This document shows, piece after piece, positions 1 to 7,436 of a stretch of 64,000 bases of DNA; the stretch's first letter is position 1; the number at the start of each line of letters is the position of its first letter. The notes beneath the pieces were generated by a model. It worked only from the letters and a program-made list of their open reading frames with translations, ran no database searches and was not told the DNA's origin. The position numbers and the translations under genes are program-made. The stretch comes from Bradyrhizobium tropiciagri. Its GTDB lineage: Bacteria; Pseudomonadota; Alphaproteobacteria; Rhizobiales; Xanthobacteraceae. The DNA lies in the NCBI RefSeq assembly GCF_001189845.1, contig NZ_LFLZ01000034.1, positions 28,602 to 92,601 on the forward strand, read 5' to 3'.

Positions 1-1
1 C

Positions 2-199
2 AAGCCGCTCGACGCCGCCGAGGTCAAGTCCGCGATCACCGACGGCGAGAAGCGCCTCAACGGCCATGGCCGTCTGTTGATTCGCCCCTCCGGCACCGAA
101 CCGGTGATCCGCGTCATGGGCGAGGGCGATGACCGCATCCTGGTGGAAGAGGTCGTCGACAACATCGTCAGCGCACTCGGCCACGCCGCCGCGGCTTGA
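2..199 (+). CDS. glmM: Phosphoglucosamine mutase GlmM, C-terminal fragment
   Basis: This is the last 65 codons of a gene cut by the window edge. The residues RPSGTEP followed by IRVMGEG are the phosphate-binding signature near the C-terminus of alpha-D-phosphohexomutases, and the RVMGEG version fits GlmM better than phosphoglucomutase or phosphomannomutase. GlmM converts glucosamine-6-phosphate to glucosamine-1-phosphate for UDP-GlcNAc, peptidoglycan and lipopolysaccharide synthesis in the cytoplasm. The active-site serine and metal loops are outside the window. It stops at TGA 197-199, and a palindromic repeat follows 33 bases later. Confidence 0.88.
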   Translation, partial: KPLDAAEVKSAITDGEKRLNGHGRLLIRPSGTEPVIRVMGEGDDRILVEEVVDNIVSALGHAAAA

Positions 200-232
200 G
201 TCGCGATTTCCGATCTCGCGCCGGTTTGTCTC

Positions 233-336
233 CGTCATCCTGAGGTGCTCGCGTAGCGAGCCTCGAAGGATGTACGGCCCGGCCTGTGGCCGTGCATCCT
301 TCGAGACGCCTGCTGTGCAGGCTCCTCAGGATGACG
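233..336. repeat. Palindromic intergenic repeat, family A, copy 1
   Basis: The arms CGTCATCCTGAGG and CCTCAGGATGACG bound an imperfect palindrome of about 104 bp with an inner arm pair around TCGAAGGATG and CATCCTTCGA. Related copies are at 25482, 27041 and 47791. This type of REP-like element is common between genes in Bradyrhizobium. It could act as an RNA hairpin or terminator after glmM, but no T-run is seen. Confidence 0.85.
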
Positions 337-757
337 GGGAGCCGGTCGATTGTCGGTGAGAGCCACGTCACGCATCTCTGCGCGAATGCTGCATCGAATA
401 TGCCCGTGGTGAGCGAACCCCTGCTGGTGCCGCCAAGGATGCCGGAGGCTGTTCGCTGAACTCTCCCTCACGGCGCGTCCGCATTAAGCATTCGCTAACA
501 CTCACGGCCTGCGTGCGCTGAAAACACCGCGCATGCGTCAACGCTTGATTAGCACTTGTGGCGAGATCGCCATCTTTCACCCGCCGCCCGCGCATTTATG
601 GACTCTCATAAGCAACAGCCGCAGAAATCGGTGAGAGAAAATCAACCTTAAAAATTAGGGTTAAGTGCCGCTTAAACATTTGCTGCCATCGTCCGCCCGT
701 GAGTTTCAGACGTGGGGCCTTTCGTGTCGCCTCACTTGGCCCAAAAGGACGAAGCCA
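337..757. other. Intergenic region ahead of the outer-membrane protein gene
   Basis: About 420 bases between the family A repeat and the first outer-membrane protein start hold no coding region I can support. The last 110 bases are AT-rich around 645-665 (CCTTAAAAATTAGGGTTAAG), which is the likely promoter area. Two TTAA words there are nine bases apart, not the seven expected for a CtrA box. AAAAGGA at 743-749 is the ribosome binding site for the ATG at 758. Confidence 0.5.
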
Positions 758-1609
758 ATGCGTAGCGTAAAGACCCTGATTGCCGCCGGAGCGGCATCTC
801 TGTTGTCCTCGGCGGCGTTCGCTGCCGACATGCCGATCATGCCGCCGCCCCCGATGGCGTATGCGCCTCCGCCGGTCCAGGATTTCGGCGGCTGGTATCT
901 GCGCGGCGATATCGGCATGACCAACACCAAGGCGAGGCTGCACGTCAACGCCTACGATACGCTGCCGGCCGGCACTGCCTTCAATCAATTCGGCCACGGT
1001 TTCGACGGCGGCATGCTCTACGGCATCGGCGTCGGCTATCAGTTCAACAGCTGGTTCCGCGCCGACATCACCGGTGAGTATCGCTCGAAGGTGAGCTTCA
1101 ACGGCACTGACTTCTTCACATTCCCCGGGCCGAGCTCATTGGGCGACACCTATCATGGCGGCATCCAGAGCTGGGTCGGCCTCGTCAACGTCTATGCCGA
1201 TCTCGGCACCTGGGGTTGCTTGACCCCGTTCATCGGTGCCGGTGTCGGTGCCGCAGTGCTCAAGACCTCGGCGTTCTCCGACGTCACGACGTTCCCGAGC
1301 GGGTCGGGCCTGACCAGCTCCTTCATCGCCGACGGCGCAACCAAGACCAACTTCGCCTGGGCTGTGCACGCCGGTGTCGCCTACAAGGTGACCAACAACT
1401 TCACCGTCGAACTGGCCTATCGCTACCTCGACATGGGCACTGCCGGCCAGGGCCAGGGTCACTTCTTCGACGGCACGCCGACCGGTCCCTCGAGCTTCCA
1501 GTTCCGCGACATCACCTCGCAGGACGTGAAGCTCGGCGTGCGCTTCAACCTGCCGTGCTGCGACGTGCTGCCTCCGCCGCCGCCGCCCCCGCTGATCCGC
1601 AAGGGCTAA
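758..1609 (+). CDS. Outer-membrane beta-barrel protein with proline-rich tail
   Basis: A 283-residue secreted protein. The N-terminus MRSVKTLIAAGAASLL ending AFAA is a Sec signal peptide, followed by a short proline-rich stretch and then GGWYLRGDIGM, the entry strand typical of small rhizobial porin-like beta-barrels of the OmpA/Omp25 type. Alternating aromatic and small residues continue to about residue 265. The end is unusual: a run of eight prolines and IRKG instead of a terminal phenylalanine, so the last strand probably lies before the tail. The ATG at 758 was chosen because AAAAGGA sits eight bases upstream and it gives the signal peptide; a longer frame from 665 does not. A strong hairpin terminator follows at 1647. 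The ligand is unknown. Confidence 0.8.
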   Translation: MRSVKTLIAAGAASLLSSAAFAADMPIMPPPPMAYAPPPVQDFGGWYLRGDIGMTNTKARLHVNAYDTLPAGTAFNQFGHGFDGGMLYGIGVGYQFNSWFRADITGEYRSKVSFNGTDFFTFPGPSSLGDTYHGGIQSWVGLVNVYADLGTWGCLTPFIGAGVGAAVLKTSAFSDVTTFPSGSGLTSSFIADGATKTNFAWAVHAGVAYKVTNNFTVELAYRYLDMGTAGQGQGHFFDGTPTGPSSFQFRDITSQDVKLGVRFNLPCCDVLPPPPPPPLIRKG

Positions 1610-1646
1610 TGAGGGTTAATTTCGTCCCTTCACGGTTAACGATTGC

Positions 1647-1675
1647 AACGGCGCGGGATCATCCCGCGCCGTTTT
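1647..1675 (+). terminator. Rho-independent terminator after the first outer-membrane protein
   Basis: A perfect 13-bp inverted repeat, AACGGCGCGGGAT and ATCCCGCGCCGTT, is followed by TTTTCC. It lies 38 bases after the stop at 1609 and separates this gene from the next outer-membrane protein. Confidence 0.85.
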
Positions 1676-1800
1676 CCGTTGCCGCATCATGTCGCGAGCT
1701 TTGTGCAACTTGCGTGGTCGAAAGCTGCCGGCGACAACGATTGGTTAAGGTTAACAGGCGATGATCAACGCGCATTCGATGAGTGGGATGGAGCGTTGCG

Positions 1801-2652
1801 ATGCGTAGGTTCTTGCTGGCGGCGATGATGTTCGGGGCGGTGACCGGCGCGCAGGCGGCCGACATGCCGGAGTTCCTTCGCGGCAGTCTGCCCGCGTCCA
1901 GCGCACCCACCAGAAACTGGGACGGCTGGTATGTCGGCGGTCAGGTCAGCCAGACATGGATCAACACCGACTTCGGTGGCTCGGTTGCGCCTCTGACCAA
2001 TTCCATCTTTCGTAACACGACGCTGCAGGGGCCGACGTCCCAATTCAATCTGCTTGGCCGGGTCAATTCGCAGAGCTCGGGCTTCGGAGCATTTGTCGGA
2101 CGCAACTGGCAGTACGACGACGCCGTGGTGGGTGTCGAAGCAAACTATACCTATTGGTCCGGCCTTACGGCATCGACCTTCGGAAGTTTGGGTCCGATTC
2201 AAATCGCGCAGCCAACCCTGGTCCTGCCCGCCGGTGCCTCTGCCGCCGACGGCGTGACGTTGAATGGACGCGCTTCAATGAAGCTCAAGGACGAGGTGAC
2301 ATTCCGCGGCCGGGCGGGTTGGGCAACCGGTGACTTCCTGCCTTACATGTTCGGCGGACTTGCGGTCGGCCGAATGGATGTCTCGCGCACGGTCACGAGC
2401 TCCGTGAACAGAACGATCAACTTTGCTGACGGAAGTTCGACCACCTTTGCACTCCCGCAGTTTTCCCAAACCGCAACGGATGCGAAGACGGACGCTTACG
2501 TTGCCGGCTGGACCGCTGGTCTCGGATTGGAATACATGCTGTGGAACTGTGTTTTCGTGCGCGGCGAGTGGGAATACGTCAAGTTCATGCCGGTCAAGAA
2601 CACGTCGGTCACGCAGAACAGCGTGCGTGCTGCCATCGGCTACAAGTTCTGA
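1801..2652 (+). CDS. Outer-membrane beta-barrel protein (Omp31-like)
   Basis: A 283-residue protein with a signal peptide (MRRFLLAAMMFGAV, cleavage near AQAA) and then DGWYVGGQVSQTW, the first strand of the porin-like beta-barrel family found in Rhizobiales. Unlike its upstream neighbour it ends IGYKF, with the terminal phenylalanine that the outer-membrane insertion machinery recognises. ATG 1801 is preferred over an in-frame GTG at 1783 because GGAG at 1790-1793 is correctly spaced. A lone gene with its own upstream terminator. It probably has a structural or passive-diffusion role; no specific substrate can be inferred. Confidence 0.78.
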   Translation: MRRFLLAAMMFGAVTGAQAADMPEFLRGSLPASSAPTRNWDGWYVGGQVSQTWINTDFGGSVAPLTNSIFRNTTLQGPTSQFNLLGRVNSQSSGFGAFVGRNWQYDDAVVGVEANYTYWSGLTASTFGSLGPIQIAQPTLVLPAGASAADGVTLNGRASMKLKDEVTFRGRAGWATGDFLPYMFGGLAVGRMDVSRTVTSSVNRTINFADGSSTTFALPQFSQTATDAKTDAYVAGWTAGLGLEYMLWNCVFVRGEWEYVKFMPVKNTSVTQNSVRAAIGYKF

Positions 2653-2723
2653 CGAGCGCTGCGTCGCTTGACACCGCAATGTGCGGCTGATCCGATGTTG
2701 CTCCGCAAGCGGAGCGACTTCAC

Positions 2724-3314
2724 ATGAAAATCCATGGCGACGCCAATTCAGGCAATTGCCTGAAGGTGAAATGGGTGTGCGACAAGCTGGCGCTGCCTTA
2801 CACATGGGTCGAGATCGACACCATGAAGGGAGGCAGCCGGACGGCGGAATTCCTCAAGCTGAACGGTTGGGGACAGGTGCCGACGGTCGAGCTCGATGAC
2901 GGACGCACGCTCGCGCAATCCAACGCCATCATCCGCTACCTCGCGCGCGGCAGCGATCTGATCCCCGCCGATCCCTATCGCGCGGCGCAGATGGATGCCT
3001 GGATGTTCTGGGAGCAGAACAGCCATGAGCCTTATGTCGCCGTCTGCCGTTTTCAGACCGTGTATCTCGGCAAGGCCGTCTCCGAGATCGATCCGAGCCT
3101 GATCAAGCGCGGCTATGTCGCGCTCGATCGCCTGGAGTGGCATCTTGCCGGCACGCAGTTTCTGGTCGGCGATGCGTTCTCGCTCGCCGACGTGTCGTTG
3201 CTCGCCTATACGCGCGTGGCGGAGGACGGCGGCCTCGCGCTCGCGCGCTATCCCATGATCCGCCGCTGGATCGCCGACGCCGAGCGTGTGCTGGGCCTGC
3301 CGGCGGTGCGCTGA
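2724..3314 (+). CDS. Glutathione S-transferase family protein
   Basis: A 196-residue cytosolic protein with the two-domain GST layout: a thioredoxin-like half to about residue 80 (MKIHGDANSGNCLKVKW, then GQVPTVELDDGRTLAQSNAI, the cis-proline and the E/S-x-A/N-I glutathione site) and an all-helical half with FSLADVSLLAYTRVAE, the usual N-capping box motif. Ser9 in SGNCLK is the likely catalytic residue. Its reaction is probably conjugation or dehalogenation, but the substrate cannot be told. Its ribosome binding site GGAG (2711-2714) lies inside a small hairpin, GCTCCGC-AA-GCGGAGC (2700-2715), which may reduce translation. An acetyltransferase gene follows after 18 bases, probably in the same transcript. 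Confidence 0.85.
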   Translation: MKIHGDANSGNCLKVKWVCDKLALPYTWVEIDTMKGGSRTAEFLKLNGWGQVPTVELDDGRTLAQSNAIIRYLARGSDLIPADPYRAAQMDAWMFWEQNSHEPYVAVCRFQTVYLGKAVSEIDPSLIKRGYVALDRLEWHLAGTQFLVGDAFSLADVSLLAYTRVAEDGGLALARYPMIRRWIADAERVLGLPAVR

Positions 3315-3332
3315 CTTCTGGTGAACATCGAT

Positions 3333-3803
3333 ATGACTGAAGCCTCATCGATCACGATCCGCCGCGCGCGGCGCGAGGATGTCGCCGCCGTCGTCGGCAT
3401 GCTGGCGGACGATCCGCTCGGCAGCGCACGCGAGCAGATCGCGGATCCGTTGCCGCAAAGCTATTACGACGCCTTCGCACGGGTCGAGCGTGATCCGAAT
3501 CTGCAGCTCGTCGTTGCGGTCGACGGGGAGGGCGCCATCGTCGGCTGCCTGCAGCTTGCGGTCCTGCCGGGGATCAGCTCGCAGGGCTCTTCGCGCGGCC
3601 TGCTCGAGGACGTCCGCGTCGCAAAGCATTGCCGCAGCCGCGGTATCGGCGAGCAGCTCGTGCAGTGGGCGGTGACCGAGGCGCGTGCGCAAGGTTGCAT
3701 GCTCGTCGAGTTGCTGACGCACCAAACGCGCGTCGATGCGCAGCGCTTCTATGAGCGGCTGGGATTCGCGCGCAGTCATGTCGGCATGACGCTGCGCTTT
3801 TGA
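3333..3803 (+). CDS. GNAT-family N-acetyltransferase
   Basis: A 156-residue single-domain acetyltransferase. The acetyl-CoA loop reads CRSRGIGEQLVQ near residues 100-111 (R-x-R-G-I-G), the strand before it is LLEDVRVAKH, and the C-terminal AQRFYERLGF is the usual tyrosine-containing helix of the family. It would transfer acetyl from acetyl-CoA to an amine in the cytoplasm; the acceptor is unknown. ATG 3333 is chosen because GGTGA lies eight bases upstream; an in-frame GTG at 3321 is possible and would add four residues. It is likely co-transcribed with the glutathione transferase just upstream. Confidence 0.82.
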   Translation: MTEASSITIRRARREDVAAVVGMLADDPLGSAREQIADPLPQSYYDAFARVERDPNLQLVVAVDGEGAIVGCLQLAVLPGISSQGSSRGLLEDVRVAKHCRSRGIGEQLVQWAVTEARAQGCMLVELLTHQTRVDAQRFYERLGFARSHVGMTLRF

Positions 3804-3956
3804 GCTGCGCGCACGAAGTTGTGCGCCTGCGGTAGCCGCTGCTGCGCGATCCGGTTAACAGCCAATAAACTAAGCCGGCCTCCGTGATTTTACCGGGCGG
3901 AACGAGTCCGGTATGTCGGACGTCTCCCACGGGGCGGCGGGCAACTGGGGATTGGA

Positions 3957-4169
3957 ATGTCGGAATATTCGATCGTGCGGGTCGGCAACGAGTACATCGT
4001 GCTGGTCGGCGATAAGAGCATTTTGAAAATATCAAGCCGGCGCAAGGCAGTTAAGATCATGACTCTGGCGGCAGATTTGCTCGATCAGGAGACTGTGCAG
4101 CAGGTCGAGAACGCCCCATCAATCAGCCGTGATCTCCCGATCATTCCGGAAAAGTCTGAACTTCCTTGA
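3957..4169 (+). CDS. Small conserved protein of unknown function (70 aa)
   Basis: A 70-residue protein without signal peptide or membrane segment. The N-terminal half is a short beta-rich stretch (YSIVRVGNEYIVLVGDKSIL) followed by a basic helix (SSRRKAVKIMTLAADLL) and an acidic, proline-containing tail. GGGGATTGGA just upstream is a reasonable ribosome binding site. It lies immediately before the serC leader, on the same strand, with only 9 bases between its stop and the leader stem. I do not recognise a named family; similar short proteins occur in Bradyrhizobium. The function is unknown. Confidence 0.6.
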   Translation: MSEYSIVRVGNEYIVLVGDKSILKISSRRKAVKIMTLAADLLDQETVQQVENAPSISRDLPIIPEKSELP

Positions 4170-4178
4170 CGTTTGGGT

Positions 4179-4243
4179 ACCCTTCCACTATCTCCGACCG
4201 CGGGAAACCTCTCCCCACCGAGAGGCAGCTATCTGGAAGGGTA
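4179..4243 (+). ncRNA. serC leader RNA (cis-regulatory)
   Basis: The untranslated leader of serC folds into a nested structure: a perfect 10-bp outer stem, TACCCTTCCA (4179-4188) with TGGAAGGGTA (4234-4243), enclosing a perfect 6-bp hairpin CCTCTC-CCCACC-GAGAGG (4208-4225). The 3' strand of the outer stem contains the ribosome binding site GGAAGGG, six bases before the serC ATG, so folding should block translation. Location and design fit the serC motif described upstream of serC in alphaproteobacteria. The signal it senses is not known to me. Confidence 0.78.
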
Positions 4244-4247
4244 GATT

Positions 4248-5420
4248 ATGACTGCAGCGAAGCCCGCTTCGCGGCCCAACGTGCCGCATTTCTCCTCCGG
4301 CCCCTGCGCCAAGCGCCCCGGCTGGAACCCCAACAATCTCAAGGATGCCGCCCTCGGCCGCTCGCATCGTGCGAAGGTCGGCAAGGCCAAGCTCAAGCTC
4401 GCGATCGAACTGACGCGCGAAGTGCTTGAGGTGCCCGCGGACTACAAGATCGGCATCGTGCCGGCGTCGGATACCGGCGCGGTCGAGATGGCGCTGTGGT
4501 CGCTGCTCGGTGCGCGGCCCGTCACCACGCTCGCCTGGGAATCCTTCGGCGAGGGCTGGGTCAGCGACATCGTCAAGGAATTGAAGCTGAAGGACGTCAC
4601 CAAGCTGAACGCGGCTTACGGTGAAATCCCCGATCTCTCCAAGGTCGATCCTGCCTCCGACGTCGTCTTCACCTGGAACGGCACCACCTCGGGCGTGCGC
4701 GTGCCGAACGCCGACTGGATCAGCGCAACCCGTGAAGGCCTCACGATCTGCGACGCGACCTCGGCCGCCTTCGCGCAGCCGCTCGATTTCGCCAAGCTCG
4801 ATGTCGTCACCTTCTCCTGGCAGAAGGTGCTTGGCGGTGAAGCCGCGCACGGCATGCTGATCCTGTCGCCGCGTGCGGTGGAACGGCTCGAGACCTACAA
4901 GCCGGCCTGGCCGCTGCCGAAGATCTTCCGCCTCACCAAGGGCGGCAAGCTCAACCAGGGCATCTTCGAAGGCGAGACCATCAACACGCCGTCGATGCTC
5001 TGCGTCGAGGATTATCTCGACGCGCTGAACTGGGCGAAGTCGATCGGCGGCCTGAAGGCGCTGATCGCGCGCGCCGACGCCAACACCAAGGCGCTCGCCG
5101 ACTGGAAGGCGCGGACGCCCTGGATCGACTTCCTGGCCAAGGATCCCGCGATCCGCTCCAACACCTCGGTGTGCCTGAAGTTCACCGATCCCGCGATCAC
5201 CTCGCTTCCATCAGATGCGCAGGCCGACTTCTGCAAGAAGCTGGTCGCGCTGGTGGAGAAGGAAAACGCCGGCTTCGACTTCGCGTATTACCGCGATGCG
5301 CCGGCGGGCCTGCGGATCTGGTGCGGCGCCACGGTCGAGGCAAAGGACGTCGAGCTGCTGACGCAGTGGATCGACTGGGCTTTCGCCGAGACCAAGGCGG
5401 CGCTGCCCAAGGCGGCCTAG
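4248..5420 (+). CDS. serC: Phosphoserine aminotransferase
   Basis: A 390-residue PLP enzyme that converts 3-phosphohydroxypyruvate and glutamate to O-phosphoserine, the second step of serine synthesis; the family also acts in pyridoxine synthesis. Visible features are the N-terminal FSSGPCAKRPGW substrate loop, NGTTSGVRVP, ICDATSAAF with the PLP-ring aspartate, and FSWQKVLGGE, where Lys193 forms the Schiff base. The sequence is of the alphaproteobacterial type (IPR006271-like), longer than E. coli SerC. ATG 4248 is fixed by GGAAGGG six bases upstream, sequestered in the leader RNA. serA follows on the same strand after 170 bases, giving a serC-serA transcription unit. Confidence 0.96.
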   Translation: MTAAKPASRPNVPHFSSGPCAKRPGWNPNNLKDAALGRSHRAKVGKAKLKLAIELTREVLEVPADYKIGIVPASDTGAVEMALWSLLGARPVTTLAWESFGEGWVSDIVKELKLKDVTKLNAAYGEIPDLSKVDPASDVVFTWNGTTSGVRVPNADWISATREGLTICDATSAAFAQPLDFAKLDVVTFSWQKVLGGEAAHGMLILSPRAVERLETYKPAWPLPKIFRLTKGGKLNQGIFEGETINTPSMLCVEDYLDALNWAKSIGGLKALIARADANTKALADWKARTPWIDFLAKDPAIRSNTSVCLKFTDPAITSLPSDAQADFCKKLVALVEKENAGFDFAYYRDAPAGLRIWCGATVEAKDVELLTQWIDWAFAETKAALPKAA

Positions 5421-5460
5421 GGAGGCGGCCTAAGCCGCTTCGCGTAATTCATCATCGTTA

Positions 5461-5507
5461 TGGCCGGGCTAAAGCGCGAAGCGCGTCTTCGCTAGTTGTC
5501 CCGGCCA
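5461..5507. repeat. Hairpin in the serC-serA intergenic space
   Basis: TGGCCGGG (5461-5468) pairs with CCCGGCCA (5500-5507) around a 31-base loop that contains the inner near-palindrome GCGCGAAGCGCG. No T-run follows, so it is more likely an intergenic repeat or mRNA-processing hairpin than a terminator between serC and serA. Confidence 0.6.
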
Positions 5508-5590
5508 TCTATCGCGCAGAGTGGACGGGCGGGCTTCGTGCCCGCGGCCGTCGTGTATTCAAACGCATCGTTCAGCAACGGATCATTCCG

Positions 5591-7180
5591 ATGACAAAGC
5601 CCAAAGTTCTGATTTCCGACGCGCTGTCGCCCGCCGCCGTGCAGATCTTCAAGGATCGCGGCGTCGAGGTCGACTTCCAGCCCAACCTCGGCAAGGACAA
5701 GGACAAGCTCGCCGAGATCATCGGCAACTACGATGGCCTTGCGATCCGCTCGGCCACCAAGGCGACCGCCAAGATCATCGAGAAGGCGACCAAGCTCAAG
5801 GTGATCGGCCGCGCCGGCATCGGCGTCGACAATGTCGAGATTCCGGCGGCGACTGCCAAGGGCATCATCGTGATGAACACGCCGTTCGGCAATTCGATCA
5901 CGACCGCTGAGCACGCCATCACCCTGATGCTGGCGCTGGCGCGCGAGATCCCGCAGGCCGACGCCTCGACCCAGGCCGGCAAGTGGGAGAAGAACCGCTT
6001 CATGGGCGTCGAGATTACCGCCAAGACGCTCGGCGTGATCGGCTGCGGCAATATCGGCTCGATCGTCGCCGACCGCGCGCTCGGCCTGCGCATGAAGGTG
6101 ATCGCGTTCGATCCGTTCCTGTCGCCGGAGCGCGCCAAGGACATCGGCGTCGAGAAGGTCGAACTGGATGACCTGCTCAAGCGCGCCGATTTCATCACAT
6201 TGCACACGCCGTTGACCGAGAAGACCCGCAACGTCATCGACGCGGCGGCGATCGCCAAGATGAAGAAGGGCGTGCGCATCATCAACTGTGCGCGCGGCGG
6301 CCTGGTCGACGAGCAGGCGCTGGTCGATGCGCTCAATTCCAAGCATGTCGCGGGCGCCGCCTTCGACGTGTTCGTCGAGGAGCCGGCGACGACGAACGTG
6401 CTGTTCGGTCATCCCAACGTGATCTGCACCCCGCATCTCGGCGCCTCCACCACCGAGGCGCAGGAGAACGTCGCGCTGCAGGTCGCCGAGCAGATGTCGG
6501 ACTATCTGCTGTCGGGCGCGATCTCGAACGCGGTCAACTTCCCCTCGATCACGGCGGAAGAGGCGCCGAAGCTGAAGCCGTTCATCGAGCTCGCCGAGAA
6601 GCTCGGCTCGTTCGCCGGCCAGCTCACCGAGAGCGGAATCCTCAAGACCACGATCACCTATGAGGGCCACGTCGCCGAGATGAAGATCAAGGCGATCACC
6701 TCGGCGGTGCTGTCGGGCCTGCTGCGGCCGATGCTGGGCGAGGTCAACGTGGTGTCGGCGCCGGTCGTCGCCAAGGAGCGCGGCATGGTGGTGGACGAGG
6801 TGGTCCGCGCCGCGCAGAGCGACTATGAAAGCCTGATCACGGTCACCGTCGCGACCGAGCGCCAGGAGCGTTCGGTGTCCGGCACCGTCTATGCCGACGG
6901 CAAGCCGCGCCTCGTCGACATCAAGGGCATCCGCGTCGACGCCGAATTCGGCAAGTCGATGATCTACGTGACCAACGAGGACAAGCCGGGCTTCATCGGC
7001 GCGTTCGCGAGTCTCCTGGGTGATGCGAAAATCAATATCGCGACCTTCCATCTCGGCCGCGTCAAGCAGGGCGGCGACGCCATCGCGCTGGTCGAGGTCG
7101 ACGGCGCGGTGCCGGCGGAGCTGCTCGCCAAGGTGCAGGCGCTGCCGCAGGTGAAGCAGGCCAAGGCGCTGAGGTTCTAA
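5591..7180 (+). CDS. serA: D-3-phosphoglycerate dehydrogenase
   Basis: A 529-residue enzyme for the first committed step of serine synthesis, oxidising 3-phosphoglycerate to 3-phosphohydroxypyruvate with NAD. The nucleotide-binding fold has GVIGCGNIG (Gly151-x-Gly153-x-x-Gly156). The catalytic residues are Arg235 in NCARGG, Glu264 in VEEPA and His282 in TPHLGAST. After residue about 315 come the allosteric substrate-binding domain and a C-terminal ACT domain (IYVTNEDKPGFIGAF), the long form found in many bacteria and actinobacteria. ATG 5591 matches the family N-terminus PKVLISDALS. The frame stays open far upstream into serC, but that part is antisense or out-of-frame noise. A terminator follows at 7306. 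Confidence 0.97.
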   Translation: MTKPKVLISDALSPAAVQIFKDRGVEVDFQPNLGKDKDKLAEIIGNYDGLAIRSATKATAKIIEKATKLKVIGRAGIGVDNVEIPAATAKGIIVMNTPFGNSITTAEHAITLMLALAREIPQADASTQAGKWEKNRFMGVEITAKTLGVIGCGNIGSIVADRALGLRMKVIAFDPFLSPERAKDIGVEKVELDDLLKRADFITLHTPLTEKTRNVIDAAAIAKMKKGVRIINCARGGLVDEQALVDALNSKHVAGAAFDVFVEEPATTNVLFGHPNVICTPHLGASTTEAQENVALQVAEQMSDYLLSGAISNAVNFPSITAEEAPKLKPFIELAEKLGSFAGQLTESGILKTTITYEGHVAEMKIKAITSAVLSGLLRPMLGEVNVVSAPVVAKERGMVVDEVVRAAQSDYESLITVTVATERQERSVSGTVYADGKPRLVDIKGIRVDAEFGKSMIYVTNEDKPGFIGAFASLLGDAKINIATFHLGRVKQGGDAIALVEVDGAVPAELLAKVQALPQVKQAKALRF

Positions 7181-7305
7181 GGCGCTGACGTTCTAAGAAG
7201 ACGTTTCAAACGCTGTTTGAGTGGCTCTCGTCGTCGCCCGGGACGTGCCGGGCATGAGGGAAGTTAGCGTTCAAAGCGCAGCCAAATTCCGATCTGCGGA
7301 ACATG

Positions 7306-7336
7306 ACGCCGTCTCCGGCCCCGGAGGCGGCGTTTG
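7306..7336 (+). terminator. Terminator after serA
   Basis: ACGCCGTCTCCGG (7306-7318) pairs with CCGGAGGCGGCGT (7321-7333) with one G-T wobble, followed by TTTG. It lies 126 bases after the serA stop and 101 bases before the thiolase start. Confidence 0.75.
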
Positions 7337-7436
7337 TCGTTCCAGAGCCTCCGGTATTGCTGTTGCGCCGCACGAAAAATGTGTACGAACGGGCCACGAC
7401 GCGCCACAATGACCGTCATCTCAGAGGGAGAAAACA

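Noticed and set aside
645..665. A CtrA box before the first outer-membrane protein
   Set aside because: The two TTAA words are nine bases apart and lack the AAC context; spacing should be about seven.
5171..5590. An N-terminal extension of SerA reading into serC
   Set aside because: Upstream codons are out of frame with serC and have no protein character; SerA family proteins start at ATG 5591.
5492..7051. A 519-codon minus-strand open frame opposite serA
   Set aside because: The translation is H/R/D-rich, without a start or ribosome site that fits; serA is unambiguous on the plus strand.
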